From NCBI GenBank assembly GCA_016787415.1, contig JAEUUT010000024.1:1-40129 (forward strand): a stretch of 40,129 nucleotides of DNA. Direction: 5' to 3'. Positions 8,691 through 16,956 of this stretch are shown piece by piece (within the stretch, counting starts at the first letter, position 1; each line of letters begins with the position of its first letter). The position numbers and the translations under genes were made by a program. The notes beneath the pieces are model-generated. The model was not told the origin of the DNA, searched no databases, and saw nothing but the letters and a program-made list of their open reading frames with translations. This DNA is from Saprospiraceae bacterium (GTDB lineage Bacteria > Bacteroidota > Bacteroidia > Chitinophagales > Saprospiraceae).

Positions 8691-10625
8691 CTACCGAAGG
8701 GAAAGCCGCAGTTGCCGGGCTGTTTCTTCCAGTCTGCCCACCAGTTGCCGCCGCTGGGCAATGTGTGCAGAAGAAAGCACCCCTTCCCGTTCTACCGCAT
8801 CCAGTGCAGCATTGGAGTGGCGTACGGCTTCCATGACCCGATCTACGACGGGTTGGATATTGGATTTTTCAGCGTCGAGAGAATTGCTCTGTCGCGCTTT
8901 TTGCCACATTGTCCATGCCTTTTTATATTGCAAGGTTCCCAGGTTATATTGCAGGGAGTAGGTTTCATAGTTCAGGTTGAACAGGATGTTGTGCATCAGG
9001 TCTGCATCCAGGCTGGCGCCGCTGTTTTCTACCGAATCCATCAATTGATACATGTCGGTCTGTATCCCGGCCAGTTCCTGGCATATGGCGTCTGCTTTTT
9101 GAAACGGGAAAATGGTGTTGCGCAACATTTCTTCCAGGCGCGGCATGGCTGCTGCGCGTTTGGCCCTGATTTCACAGGAACGCAGGGTCAGTAACCCACT
9201 CTGTATGAGGCGTTGGCGCTCGAGGGTAAATGCAAACACAGGTGGACGCAGGGTCATTTTGTGCACATCTTCGGCTGCTCTCTGAAAAAAAAGGCGGATT
9301 TCGGGGGCGTACACAGAAATGGAGGTTTTGAGGCGGCGATCATCCTTGTCATTGAGCATTTGTTCCAGCATGGTTACCTCACGTTGCGCCATCTGGAGGT
9401 AGGCGAGGCTTCTGTTGTGCCAGATTTCCAGGCAGGTGTTGTATATTTTTCCACAGTCGAGCGTGCGTTCGGAAAGGGCATATTCACCATCGGCATTCAG
9501 CAGCAGCTGGCGCATTTCATCGAGTGCTTCTTTGTCATTGTGATCGGCCGATCGGTGCAGGGCTTTTTCAAATTGCCCGCTCCACATGGCGCCTTTTAGT
9601 TTGTGCGCGATAGCGGATACATCATCGGGCGCATAAAATTTCTCGGCATAGGCTACTCGTTCCCGACTTTCCAGCCTGCTCAGCAGGTCGCGGGCGCGGC
9701 TGTGGTATTTTTCCAGCAATCCTACCTGCCCCAGAAACCAGGTCGTATCCAGGTCTATGCTATCCAGCAAAATACTGTCGTCGGCCAGCGAATCGAGCAG
9801 CCGAAACTGGTCGTAAAACAAACCCCAGTAATTCTGGCCCAGGCTGAACACCGCGCGCTCGTTGCTGTCGTTGAATTCCAATATTCGAAGTTCCATGTGC
9901 CACATGCGTTGTGCAGCATCCATCAGGAGCCATTGCCGGAGCGTGTCAGCATAGGCAAATGCTACGTCCGGCGCTGCGGAAAGGTATCGGCCGATTTCAT
10001 CGTCATCGCCTTTACGGAAAACACGTTCGGTAACAGGCTTTTCCAGTAGTTGCCACACCGGATCGTCGGGCAGGTGGTTCAATACAAAGCGCTCGGGCGG
10101 CGGAGCGAAGTAGACATCATTCACCGTAAATGCGTTCATTCCGCGTGTCGGCACGCCCCAGGTGGGGTCGAAAAGACGCCATTCTCCTTCGGCAGCGGCG
10201 GCCACCCAGGCATGCCCGAGTTCGGGTACTGCGCCATTGCTTTCCTTTACAATACCAGTAACCACCTCGCAGGGCAGGCCCATTTCCCTGGCAAGGGCGC
10301 AGAAAAGGTTGGCATAGCCCTGGCAAACCCCGCTGCGATGGTGCAGCACCTGTTCGGCCGACTGTTCTTCGAGGTATTCCGGTGTAGCCCAGAAATCGGA
10401 GGATGCATAATGATCGTCGTAGTCGATGTGCAAGGTTATCCAGGCATAAATGGCGCGCAGTTTTCCCAGATCGGTCGTTGCTGTTTCCGCGAGATGGGCT
10501 GCCAGTTTGGCTACTGATCGGGTGCGGCTGTTGGGCGTGTTCAGGCAATGCTGGTCGATGGCGTCGAACCCTTGCCCGTGCAAGGCCAGGGAAAAAAGCA
10601 GGAATGCGGGCAGGGCGTATCTCAT
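8691..10625 (-). CDS. Exported protein with transglutaminase-like domain
   Basis: The 644-residue product begins with a signal peptide (MRYALPAFLLFSLALHGQG), which decides for the ATG at 10625 over the in-frame GTG at 10685. Residues ~45-165 form a transglutaminase-like cysteine-protease fold with a complete triad: Cys101 (RSGVCQGYANLFC), His138 (ELGHAWV) and Asp153 (RLFDPTWG). Bacterial members act as peptidases, amidases or cross-linking enzymes; which applies here is unknown. Residues ~170-644 have no recognised domain. They are helical and rich in Leu, Arg and Glu, with two-helix segments that could be coiled coil or TPR-like. Probable location is periplasm or cell surface. It is the last gene of a minus-strand run after the rRNA methyltransferase, 60 bp downstream of that gene's stop. 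Confidence 0.82.
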   Translation of the reverse strand: MRYALPAFLLFSLALHGQGFDAIDQHCLNTPNSRTRSVAKLAAHLAETATTDLGKLRAIYAWITLHIDYDDHYASSDFWATPEYLEEQSAEQVLHHRSGVCQGYANLFCALAREMGLPCEVVTGIVKESNGAVPELGHAWVAAAAEGEWRLFDPTWGVPTRGMNAFTVNDVYFAPPPERFVLNHLPDDPVWQLLEKPVTERVFRKGDDDEIGRYLSAAPDVAFAYADTLRQWLLMDAAQRMWHMELRILEFNDSNERAVFSLGQNYWGLFYDQFRLLDSLADDSILLDSIDLDTTWFLGQVGLLEKYHSRARDLLSRLESRERVAYAEKFYAPDDVSAIAHKLKGAMWSGQFEKALHRSADHNDKEALDEMRQLLLNADGEYALSERTLDCGKIYNTCLEIWHNRSLAYLQMAQREVTMLEQMLNDKDDRRLKTSISVYAPEIRLFFQRAAEDVHKMTLRPPVFAFTLERQRLIQSGLLTLRSCEIRAKRAAAMPRLEEMLRNTIFPFQKADAICQELAGIQTDMYQLMDSVENSGASLDADLMHNILFNLNYETYSLQYNLGTLQYKKAWTMWQKARQSNSLDAEKSNIQPVVDRVMEAVRHSNAALDAVEREGVLSSAHIAQRRQLVGRLEETARQLRLSLR

Positions 10626-10685
10626 GGTGTTTGGATCGTATTTCAGAAAAACAGGCATTTTACGCACAGGCTGCATCGCAGGCAC

Positions 10686-12053
10686 TCAACTTTCCGTCAC
10701 ATCCATCCTGATCCGGCGTTCGGGTGGCAGGTAGTTGTTGATTCGGTTGGGAAGCACTTTCATCCAGCCGAGGTTTAGCCCCCGGTAGCGGGCCAGCACC
10801 CAGCCATTCGTCATATCGGCTGTTCGTTCAAATGTTTCTTTTTTCAAAAACAGCAGGGCTTGCTCCCGGCTGAGTTCCAGTGCAGGCAGTTGGGCCGATA
10901 CAGATTGGTGTTGGGCGAGTGCATGACCGGGTATGAAATCCTTGCCTTTAAATTCGCCTATATTGACGCCGAACCACTTCGTGCGCAGGTGTTTTTCCAG
11001 CACAAGATAATCGTTTTCCAATGCGGCAGGAAGCGCCATGACTTCGCCTGTGGCGGTTTGGAAAAAGCGCAGCCCGGCATCATGTTGCAGCCAGTGCGAC
11101 AATTCCGGCACGTTGTTGCGCGGCAGGGGTTTCAGGTTTTTATAACCGGAAGCGGGGTTGTGTTTGCGCGCTGCGCCCTCCTTTTTTCTAAATGCGGCGA
11201 GAAAAAATCCTTCCCCCCGAAGCCGGTGAGGAAAAAACTGAAATCCGTACTCCGTATCAGCAATATTCCAGGTTTCCGGGATTTGCGGTCGCAGGGGCTC
11301 CAGGTCGAATTCTTCTGCAACCCAGGCCGCGTTCCGGTCATTTTCGTCGCGGTTGTAGGTGCAGGTGCTGTACACCAGCAAACCGCCAGGCGCCAGCGTT
11401 GCCACTGCCGATGCGAGGATGCGTTTTTGCCGGCCGGCACACAGTTCTACATTCGGCAAGGACCATTCGCGCATGGCATCGGGGTCTTTCCGGAACAGGC
11501 CTTCGCCGCTACATGGCGCGTCGGTAACCACCACGTCAAACCAGTCTTCCAGTGCCGCAAAATCACTGGCCTCGGCGCTGCTGACCGCCGTGTTCGGCGT
11601 TCCCCATTTTTCCAGGTTTTCACGCAATACCCCCACACGCGAGCGGATGACTTCATTGCTGACAAGCAGATCGCGGGCAGGATCCAGCATCGATGCGATC
11701 AGGGTGCTTTTGCCGCCCGGCGCAGCACACAGGTCCAGGACGCGCAGTTTTTTTGAAAAATCGACTTCCTGGCGCAGTATTTCGTATAAAAACATGGAAG
11801 ACGCCTCCTGCACGTAGTAAGCCCCCGCATGAAAGAGCGGATCGAGGGTAAAAACAGGCCTTTGCGGCAGGTAACGTCCGCCGGGGTGCCAAGGCACAGC
11901 ATCCAGGTCGGCCAATACCTGTTCCGACGCCGTTTTGGCCGGGTTTCGGCGTATGCTTACCGGTGGCGGCGTTTGCAGGGCTGCTTCAAATGCTGGAAAG
12001 TCGTCGCCCAGCAGCGCCTGCATCTGGCGAACAAATGGAGGAGGCAGTGTCAT
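10686..12053 (-). CDS. RsmF/NOL1-NOP2-Sun type RNA (cytosine-5) methyltransferase
   Basis: The protein has 455 residues. A PUA-like/ferredoxin N-terminus (SIRRNPAKT, then a YYVQEASSM helix) leads into a Rossmann methyltransferase. The SAM-binding motif is VLDLCAAPGGKS (~residues 105-116). Both cysteines of the m5C mechanism are present: Cys181 in VTDAPCSGEG and Cys231 in VYSTCTYN. The C-terminal ~150 residues match the extra domain of RsmF-like enzymes (YebU), which methylate 16S rRNA cytosine; the exact target base is inference. I chose the ATG at 12053 because it overlaps the upstream gene's TGA (ATGA), a translational-coupling arrangement. An upstream TTG-type start would add a meaningless leader. 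Confidence 0.9.
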   Translation of the reverse strand: MTLPPPFVRQMQALLGDDFPAFEAALQTPPPVSIRRNPAKTASEQVLADLDAVPWHPGGRYLPQRPVFTLDPLFHAGAYYVQEASSMFLYEILRQEVDFSKKLRVLDLCAAPGGKSTLIASMLDPARDLLVSNEVIRSRVGVLRENLEKWGTPNTAVSSAEASDFAALEDWFDVVVTDAPCSGEGLFRKDPDAMREWSLPNVELCAGRQKRILASAVATLAPGGLLVYSTCTYNRDENDRNAAWVAEEFDLEPLRPQIPETWNIADTEYGFQFFPHRLRGEGFFLAAFRKKEGAARKHNPASGYKNLKPLPRNNVPELSHWLQHDAGLRFFQTATGEVMALPAALENDYLVLEKHLRTKWFGVNIGEFKGKDFIPGHALAQHQSVSAQLPALELSREQALLFLKKETFERTADMTNGWVLARYRGLNLGWMKVLPNRINNYLPPERRIRMDVTES

Positions 12054-12754
12054 GGTATTATATCGGGGGCCGGTTGTGCAGATAAGCAAACGGTGTGCAG
12101 GAGCGCTCCGGTTTCTGGCAGGGCCATTTTTTCAATAATCAGGGTAAAAAGTTGTTCGAAAGAGCCTTTGCGCACAACAGCAGCAGCGCGTGTATGTTGT
12201 TCCTTCCATTCAAAATCAAATACGCGGATATGTTCACGGAAATCGAGTTCTTTTAGCCCATAGGCCTTGTACATGCTTTCCTTGGCTGTCCAGAATGCGT
12301 GGTACAAATCGAATTGGTCGGACAGGGAATGTTGCCGCACAAAATCTATTTCCGGCGCACTCAAAAAACGCGGCGCAATACGCGGCATTTTATCCACCAG
12401 CACCTGAATATCGCAGCCTATGAGTGCGCCGGGCGCAGCATCGGATAGCAGCAATGCGCCTACGATGCCTTTTGAATGACTGAGCGAGCAAAGAAATTGC
12501 GCATTGTTTGGGAAAAAAGGTTTGGAAAATGCGTCTTTTGCCAGCGGCATGCGCTGGGCAACGCCAGTCAGCCGGTGCAAGAGCCAGCGCCCAGCCAGCC
12601 ACTCACTGCTACGAATCCCTTTGTGGCTTTGCCACTCCTGTTCTTCCTGCGCTGTCAGTGGCAGGTCGGCCCGGAAAAAATCCTCCTCCTCAGCAATCTG
12701 CCAGATGCCAAATCGGGTTTTGGGGAAAGGATGTCGGGTGAGGAGAAGTGGCAC
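12050..12754 (-). CDS. 4'-phosphopantetheinyl transferase superfamily protein (Sfp-like)
   Basis: The product is a 234-residue protein of the Sfp/AcpT type, which moves the phosphopantetheine arm of CoA onto a carrier-protein Ser. Family motifs are visible: the WLAGRWLLHRL segment with CoA-binding Arg, SLSHSKG with His93, the Mg-binding Asp115 in IGCDIQ, and FWTAKESMYKAYG with Glu159 and Lys163. The start is a GTG at 12754. No ATG lies near it, and the frame upstream runs into the GTGAGAG repeat block that begins one or two bases before the start codon. No carrier-protein, polyketide or NRPS gene is nearby, so it may serve fatty-acid ACP or a distant cluster. It overlaps the rRNA methyltransferase by 4 bp. 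Confidence 0.88.
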   Translation of the reverse strand: MPLLLTRHPFPKTRFGIWQIAEEEDFFRADLPLTAQEEQEWQSHKGIRSSEWLAGRWLLHRLTGVAQRMPLAKDAFSKPFFPNNAQFLCSLSHSKGIVGALLLSDAAPGALIGCDIQVLVDKMPRIAPRFLSAPEIDFVRQHSLSDQFDLYHAFWTAKESMYKAYGLKELDFREHIRVFDFEWKEQHTRAAAVVRKGSFEQLFTLIIEKMALPETGALLHTVCLSAQPAPDIIP

Positions 12755-12755
12755 G

Positions 12756-12810
12756 GTTGAGAGAGGTGAGAGAGGTGAGAGAGGTGAGAGGTGAGAGGTG
12801 AGAAGTGAGA
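12756..12810. repeat. GAGAGGTGAGAG short tandem repeat next to a start codon
   Basis: Seven- to ten-base units (GTGAGAG, GTGAGAGAG) run without a break from the edge of the phosphopantetheinyl transferase start codon. On that gene's sense strand the block reads CTCTCACC, i.e. pyrimidine-rich. The same word recurs at 13285-13325, 29396-29429 and 35081-35306. Positions 12811-12882 hold no recognisable feature. Confidence 0.85.
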
Positions 12811-12882
12811 GCCGATTTAGATTACACAGGCTATTATTTTTTGGCCATATTTGAGGGGTTTTAGGGCGGCAAGATAAATGAT

Positions 12883-13244
12883 TTTGTTGTATACTCAGGG
12901 TGGTGTTCTGGGGTGTTGAATATGTTGACGAGGGCGTTGTTCAGGGCTATTGAATATGTTACCCAGGGCGTTGTTCTAGGGCATTGAATATGTTGTCCAG
13001 GGCGTTGTTCAGGGCTATTGAATATGTTACCCAGGGCGTTGTTCAGGGCTATTGAATATGTTACCCAGGGCGTTGTTCTAGGGCATTGAATATGTTACCG
13101 AGGGTGGAGTTCGGGGTGTTTAATATGTTACCCAGGGTGGAGTTCGGAGTGTTTAATATGTTACTCAGGGTGGAGTTCGGAGTGTTTAATATGTTACCCA
13201 GGGCGTTGCCCTGGGCTATTGAATACGCCCTTTCAGGGCTTCTC
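12883..13244. repeat. 34-bp tandem array, about ten units, ending in a double-hairpin unit
   Basis: The anchor word TGAATATGTT or TTAATATGTT starts at 12917, 12951, 12985, 13019, 13053, 13087, 13120, 13153, 13186, with TGAATACGCC at 13220. The period is 34 bp, and 33 bp in three units. Units read roughly ACCCAGGGCGTTGTTC then AGGGCTAT. Only the last has intact hairpins: CCAGGGC-GTT-GCCCTGG (13198-13214) and GCCCT-TTC-AGGGC (13227-13239). A 34-bp period breaks frame, so it is non-coding. There are no spacers, so it is not CRISPR. Confidence 0.85.
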
Positions 13245-13270
13245 TCATTGAAACGTTTTGGCAGCGCGGC

Positions 13271-13325
13271 GCACTCTACGAACTCTCACTCTCTCACTCT
13301 CTCACTCTCTCACTCTCTCTTCTCT
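13271..13325. repeat. CTCTCACT short tandem repeat abutting the glycosylase start codon
   Basis: GCACTCTACGAACTCTCAC followed by four CTCTCACT units runs to one base before the ATG at 13327. The head resembles the GTACTCTACGCACTCTCAC module of the 35-kb palindrome. It is roughly the inverse of the block at 12756-12810, so the two flank the 34-bp array as imperfect inverted repeats. Confidence 0.8.
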
Positions 13326-13326
13326 T

Positions 13327-13917
13327 ATGCTTTCCTTCTACACCCGCACCGACGTCGTGCAAATTGCCCGGGAATTACTGGGGAAAGTCCTGGTGACAGC
13401 GTTTGATGGTCGCCGGACAGCCGGTATGATTACAGAAACCGAGGCATACAGGGCTCCCGACGACAGGGCCAGTCATGCCTACAACAATCGGCGCACAGCG
13501 CGTACAGAGGTGATGTTTGCCGAAGGAGGGCATGCCTATGTATATTTGTGTTATGGCATCCACCACCTGTTTAATGTGGTGACGGGTCCCCGCGATACGG
13601 CCCATGCGGTGCTGATCCGGGCAGTAGAGCCGCTGGAAGGAATCGAGTGGATGCTGGAACGCCGCAGAATGAAAAACCCGAATCATCCCGGGCTTACCAC
13701 CGGCCCGGGGGCACTTGCGCAGGCCCTGGGGATTACCACACAATGGACCGGCCAAAATATGTTGTTGCCGGATTCGCCGGTATGGATTGAAGACCGGGGC
13801 ATATCTATAGCGGAATCAGCCATTGTTGCCGGAAAACGGATTGGAGTTGACTATGCCGGCGAATGCGCCGAATGGCCGTGGCGGTTCTGGTTGCAGGATT
13901 CGAAGTACCACAAGTGA
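13327..13917 (+). CDS. DNA-3-methyladenine glycosylase (AAG/MPG family)
   Basis: The 196-residue protein is a full-length AAG/MPG-type base-excision glycosylase that removes alkylated purines from DNA. Visible motifs are ARELLGKVLV at the N-terminus, ITETEAY (residues 36-41, with the catalytic Glu), RASHAYNNRR, the YVYLCYGIHHLFNVV strand-helix that intercalates at the lesion, and LTTGPGAL. I chose the ATG at 13327: the earlier in-frame ATG at 13258 would only translate the CTCTCACT repeat into an STLSLSH-rich leader absent from the family. The mRNA leader is therefore repeat DNA. The 179-bp spacer to the next gene shows no clear promoter or terminator. Confidence 0.93.
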   Translation: MLSFYTRTDVVQIARELLGKVLVTAFDGRRTAGMITETEAYRAPDDRASHAYNNRRTARTEVMFAEGGHAYVYLCYGIHHLFNVVTGPRDTAHAVLIRAVEPLEGIEWMLERRRMKNPNHPGLTTGPGALAQALGITTQWTGQNMLLPDSPVWIEDRGISIAESAIVAGKRIGVDYAGECAEWPWRFWLQDSKYHK

Positions 13918-14096
13918 GTGCGTTTTGCTGATATTCCTTACGGGTATGGTTGATGTGCCTCATTCCAAAGTGAGCGGGGTGGAGCGAACTTTGTGAAGCA
14001 GAATAACTCAAATTTAAAACCCGTTTCATCCATTGTTCGAGCCTGTTACGGTGTCAATGTCATTCGTAATATGGTAACCTAGTAAATTACCCTTGC

Positions 14097-16550
14097 ATGC
14101 AACAACCCGATATATCCACGTTCACAGGTTTATCGCCCGAGGAAGTAGCCGAAAACCGCCGATTATACGGCGCCAATATGCTCACCTTGCGTACCCGGCG
14201 TACGTTTTTACACATTGTGGCAGAAATCATCCGCGAGCCGGTGTTTCTGCTGTTGGTAGGCACTTGCGTATTGTATTTTTTGCTGGGCGACCGCTCGGAA
14301 GCATGGCTCACAGCGGGGTCCATTCTATTTGTCATTCTCATCGAAATCGTACAGGAATACCGCAGCGAAAAAGCCCTGGCAGCCCTTCGGCAACTCACCG
14401 AACCGCGCGCCACGATCATTCGCGGAAGGGATCGGGTCAATATTCCTGCCGAAGACATTGTAGTCAACGACCTGATGTGTTTTTCGGAAGGCGAAAGAAT
14501 TCCGGCTGATGGCAGGGTGGTGCAACAGCACGATTTGAGCATAGATGAGGCCATTCTAACAGGTGAATCCCTGCCGGCAGAAAAAAACACAACCACAGAG
14601 GAAGGTAAAGTATATCAGGGAACCGTAGTAGTGTCGGGCACAGGCATTGCGCGTGTTACGGCTGTAGGCATGCAAACGGAGTTCGGCCGACTGGGAAAAT
14701 CCATCGAATCCATCGAACAAACGCCAACGCCCTTGCAGATGCAGATCGACCGGTTTGTGCGACAATTGCTGATAGCCGGTCTGGTGGCCTTTCTGGTAGT
14801 TTTTGCTTTTAATCTGTATTATACTGGTACTTTTTTGAGCGCCTTGCTGTTTTCACTGGCGTTTGCAATCGCACTGGTACCCGAAGAAATACCAGTGGCT
14901 TTTACAGCATTTATGGCCTTGGGCGCTTACCGAATGAGCAGGCAGCAGGTACTGGTGAAACAACCCAAAACAGTGGAAAGCCTGGGCTCTGCCACTGTTA
15001 TTTGTATTGACAAGACCGGTACGATCACCGAAAATAAAATGTCGGTGGCCGAAATCGCTGATTTTTCCGGCAAAAACAAGGTGCTGGAATATGCTATGCT
15101 GGCCAGCGAACCCCATCCCTTCGACCCCATGGAAAAGGCCATTCATGCGGCGTACAAGGACTCCCAAGCAACACACGCCGATTTGGAAATGGTGCATGAA
15201 TACAGCCTGTCCGGCACGCCTCCCATGATGACGCATGTGTATGAACCTACTCCTTCGCGCCAACTGGCAGCCGGAAAAGGCGCCGTGGAACGCATCCTGC
15301 GCATCTGCCATATTTCAGGAGAAGAAGAACGCCGCATTCTGGAAAAAACAAGAGAAATGGCCTCCAGGGGGTTCCGGGTGCTGGGGGTGGCCAGCGCAGA
15401 TTTTTCAGGCAAAGAATACCCCAAACAGCAAGACGATTTCAACTGGAATTTTGCCGGACTGCTGGCCCTGTACGACCCGCCCAAAAAAGGAATCCGGCAG
15501 GTGATGCAGCAATTCTATAAAGCCGGATTACAATTGAAAATGATCACTGGCGACCACGCGGAAACGGCGCTCAACATTGCCAGGGAAAGCGGCCTGCACA
15601 CAAGTGCAGAAGTGCTGAGCGGTGAAAAAGTGATCAGCATGCGGGAAGAAGAACTTCGGGAAGCCGTAAAAACCTGTACCGTCTTTGCACGGATGTTTCC
15701 GGAGGCCAAACTCCGGGTAGTGGAGGCGCTGAAAGCCAATGGAGAGGTGGTAGCCATGACGGGCGATGGCGTCAACGACGGGCCTGCTCTCAAAGCGGCG
15801 CAAGTAGGGGTGGCCATGGGGCGCAAAGGCACTGAAATTGCCAAAGGCGCGGCCTCTATGGTGCTGCTCGACGACGACCTGGCGCATATCCTCAAAGCCA
15901 TCAAAACAGGCAGGCGCATTTACCAGAACCTGCGCAAAGCCATACGATACATCATTTCCATACACCTGCCCATCGTACTGGCCGTGCTGCTTCCATTGCT
16001 GTTTGGTTGGCCTTATCTGCATATTCTGATGCCCATCCACGTCATTTTTCTGGAACTGATTATGGATCCGACCTGTGCGGTGGCTTTTGAAAACGAGCCT
16101 GCCGAGCCTGATGTGCTCAACAAGGCGCCGAGGGCGCGTACCGGCGGGCTGTTTACAGGGCCGGAACTCCTGCTGAGCATTGCACAGGGCAGTATGATAA
16201 CGGCAGGCATTTTTGTCATGTATCACCTTGCTGTGGTGCTTGGCAAGGATGAAGACACCACCCGCTCGTTCGTTTTCGCCACGCTGCTGGCCTCCAATGT
16301 ATTGCTGACGCTTGCCAACCGCTCCTTTGAACACAGCATTCGCAGTACCATTTTTTACAAAAACAACCTTTTGTGGCTGATAATCGGCCTCTCAACGGCT
16401 ATTTCTGCGGCTATTATGTGGTGGCCGCCCTTGCAGCGATTGTTTCACATGGGGCCTATTACGCTCACGGAACTGGGCTGGTGCCTCTTGGCGGCGATCG
16501 TTTCAGTTGGCTGGTTTGAGGTCTGGAAATGGATGAAAAAGCGCTTATGA
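14097..16550 (+). CDS. Cation-translocating P2-type ATPase
   Basis: This 817-residue membrane pump has all core P-type ATPase parts. These are an N-terminal cation-ATPase domain (TGLSPEEVAENRRLYGAN), the actuator LTGES (Glu157), PEEIP in TM4 (262-266), the phosphorylated Asp305 in CIDKTGTITENK, TGDHAETA, and the hinge GDGVNDGPALKAA near 556. About ten membrane helices are expected. Overall similarity is to Ca2+ pumps (PMCA/SERCA class). However, the TM6 site, where SERCA has Asn and Asp four residues apart, reads FLELIMDP, giving Glu653 and Asp657. The nucleotide-binding domain is short compared with SERCA. The ion (Ca2+, Mn2+ or another) is not certain. The gene ends tail to tail with the receiver gene, the two stop codons overlapping by 6 bp. 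Confidence 0.92.
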   Translation: MQQPDISTFTGLSPEEVAENRRLYGANMLTLRTRRTFLHIVAEIIREPVFLLLVGTCVLYFLLGDRSEAWLTAGSILFVILIEIVQEYRSEKALAALRQLTEPRATIIRGRDRVNIPAEDIVVNDLMCFSEGERIPADGRVVQQHDLSIDEAILTGESLPAEKNTTTEEGKVYQGTVVVSGTGIARVTAVGMQTEFGRLGKSIESIEQTPTPLQMQIDRFVRQLLIAGLVAFLVVFAFNLYYTGTFLSALLFSLAFAIALVPEEIPVAFTAFMALGAYRMSRQQVLVKQPKTVESLGSATVICIDKTGTITENKMSVAEIADFSGKNKVLEYAMLASEPHPFDPMEKAIHAAYKDSQATHADLEMVHEYSLSGTPPMMTHVYEPTPSRQLAAGKGAVERILRICHISGEEERRILEKTREMASRGFRVLGVASADFSGKEYPKQQDDFNWNFAGLLALYDPPKKGIRQVMQQFYKAGLQLKMITGDHAETALNIARESGLHTSAEVLSGEKVISMREEELREAVKTCTVFARMFPEAKLRVVEALKANGEVVAMTGDGVNDGPALKAAQVGVAMGRKGTEIAKGAASMVLLDDDLAHILKAIKTGRRIYQNLRKAIRYIISIHLPIVLAVLLPLLFGWPYLHILMPIHVIFLELIMDPTCAVAFENEPAEPDVLNKAPRARTGGLFTGPELLLSIAQGSMITAGIFVMYHLAVVLGKDEDTTRSFVFATLLASNVLLTLANRSFEHSIRSTIFYKNNLLWLIIGLSTAISAAIMWWPPLQRLFHMGPITLTELGWCLLAAIVSVGWFEVWKWMKKRL

Positions 16551-16910
16551 CAGCAGTGACTTTACCTTGTTCTGCAATTCGGCAGCGGTAAAAGGTTTGG
16601 TCAGCACAGCATCGGCAGCATGCTGCGTGGCTTGCAGCACATCTATGTCCATGCCCGTGATCATCAGGACGGGAATGTGGGCATATTTTTTATCCGACTT
16701 GATTTCCTCGATCAACTCGAAACCGCCGGCGGCCGGAATCATAACGTCGCAGGTAATCAGATCGAAGCCGGGTTGTTCCACCAGTATTTTGATGGCATTT
16801 CTGAGCGTATCGGCCGTTTGTACGAAATAGCCGGCGGCAGTGAGGATGCGCTGGATGTTATCGCGGATGTCGCGTTCGTCGTCGATGACGAGTATTTTTT
16901 TCTGAATCAT
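16545..16910 (-). CDS. Single-domain response regulator
   Basis: This 121-residue stand-alone receiver has the acidic pocket (IDDERD, residues 10-14), phospho-acceptor Asp55 in ITCDVMIP, Thr85 in LMITG and Lys105 in LTKPF. There is no output domain, so it should act as a phosphate shuttle or by protein contact, like CheY or Spo0F. It is the last gene of the signalling cluster, 46 bp after the REC-PAS kinase that is its likely partner. The start is the ATG at 16910. Confidence 0.93.
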   Translation of the reverse strand: MIQKKILVIDDERDIRDNIQRILTAAGYFVQTADTLRNAIKILVEQPGFDLITCDVMIPAAGGFELIEEIKSDKKYAHIPVLMITGMDIDVLQATQHAADAVLTKPFTAAELQNKVKSLLS

Positions 16911-16956
16911 CGGGCAAGGTTTTTAACTGGTTCAAAAAGAGTATTTCTGCAACGAA

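Noticed and set aside
12883..13244. CRISPR array
   Set aside because: Units are directly adjacent with no unique spacers, and no cas gene is near.
13258..13326. Longer N-terminus for the DNA glycosylase
   Set aside because: It only translates the CTCTCACT repeat; the family begins at the ATG at 13327.
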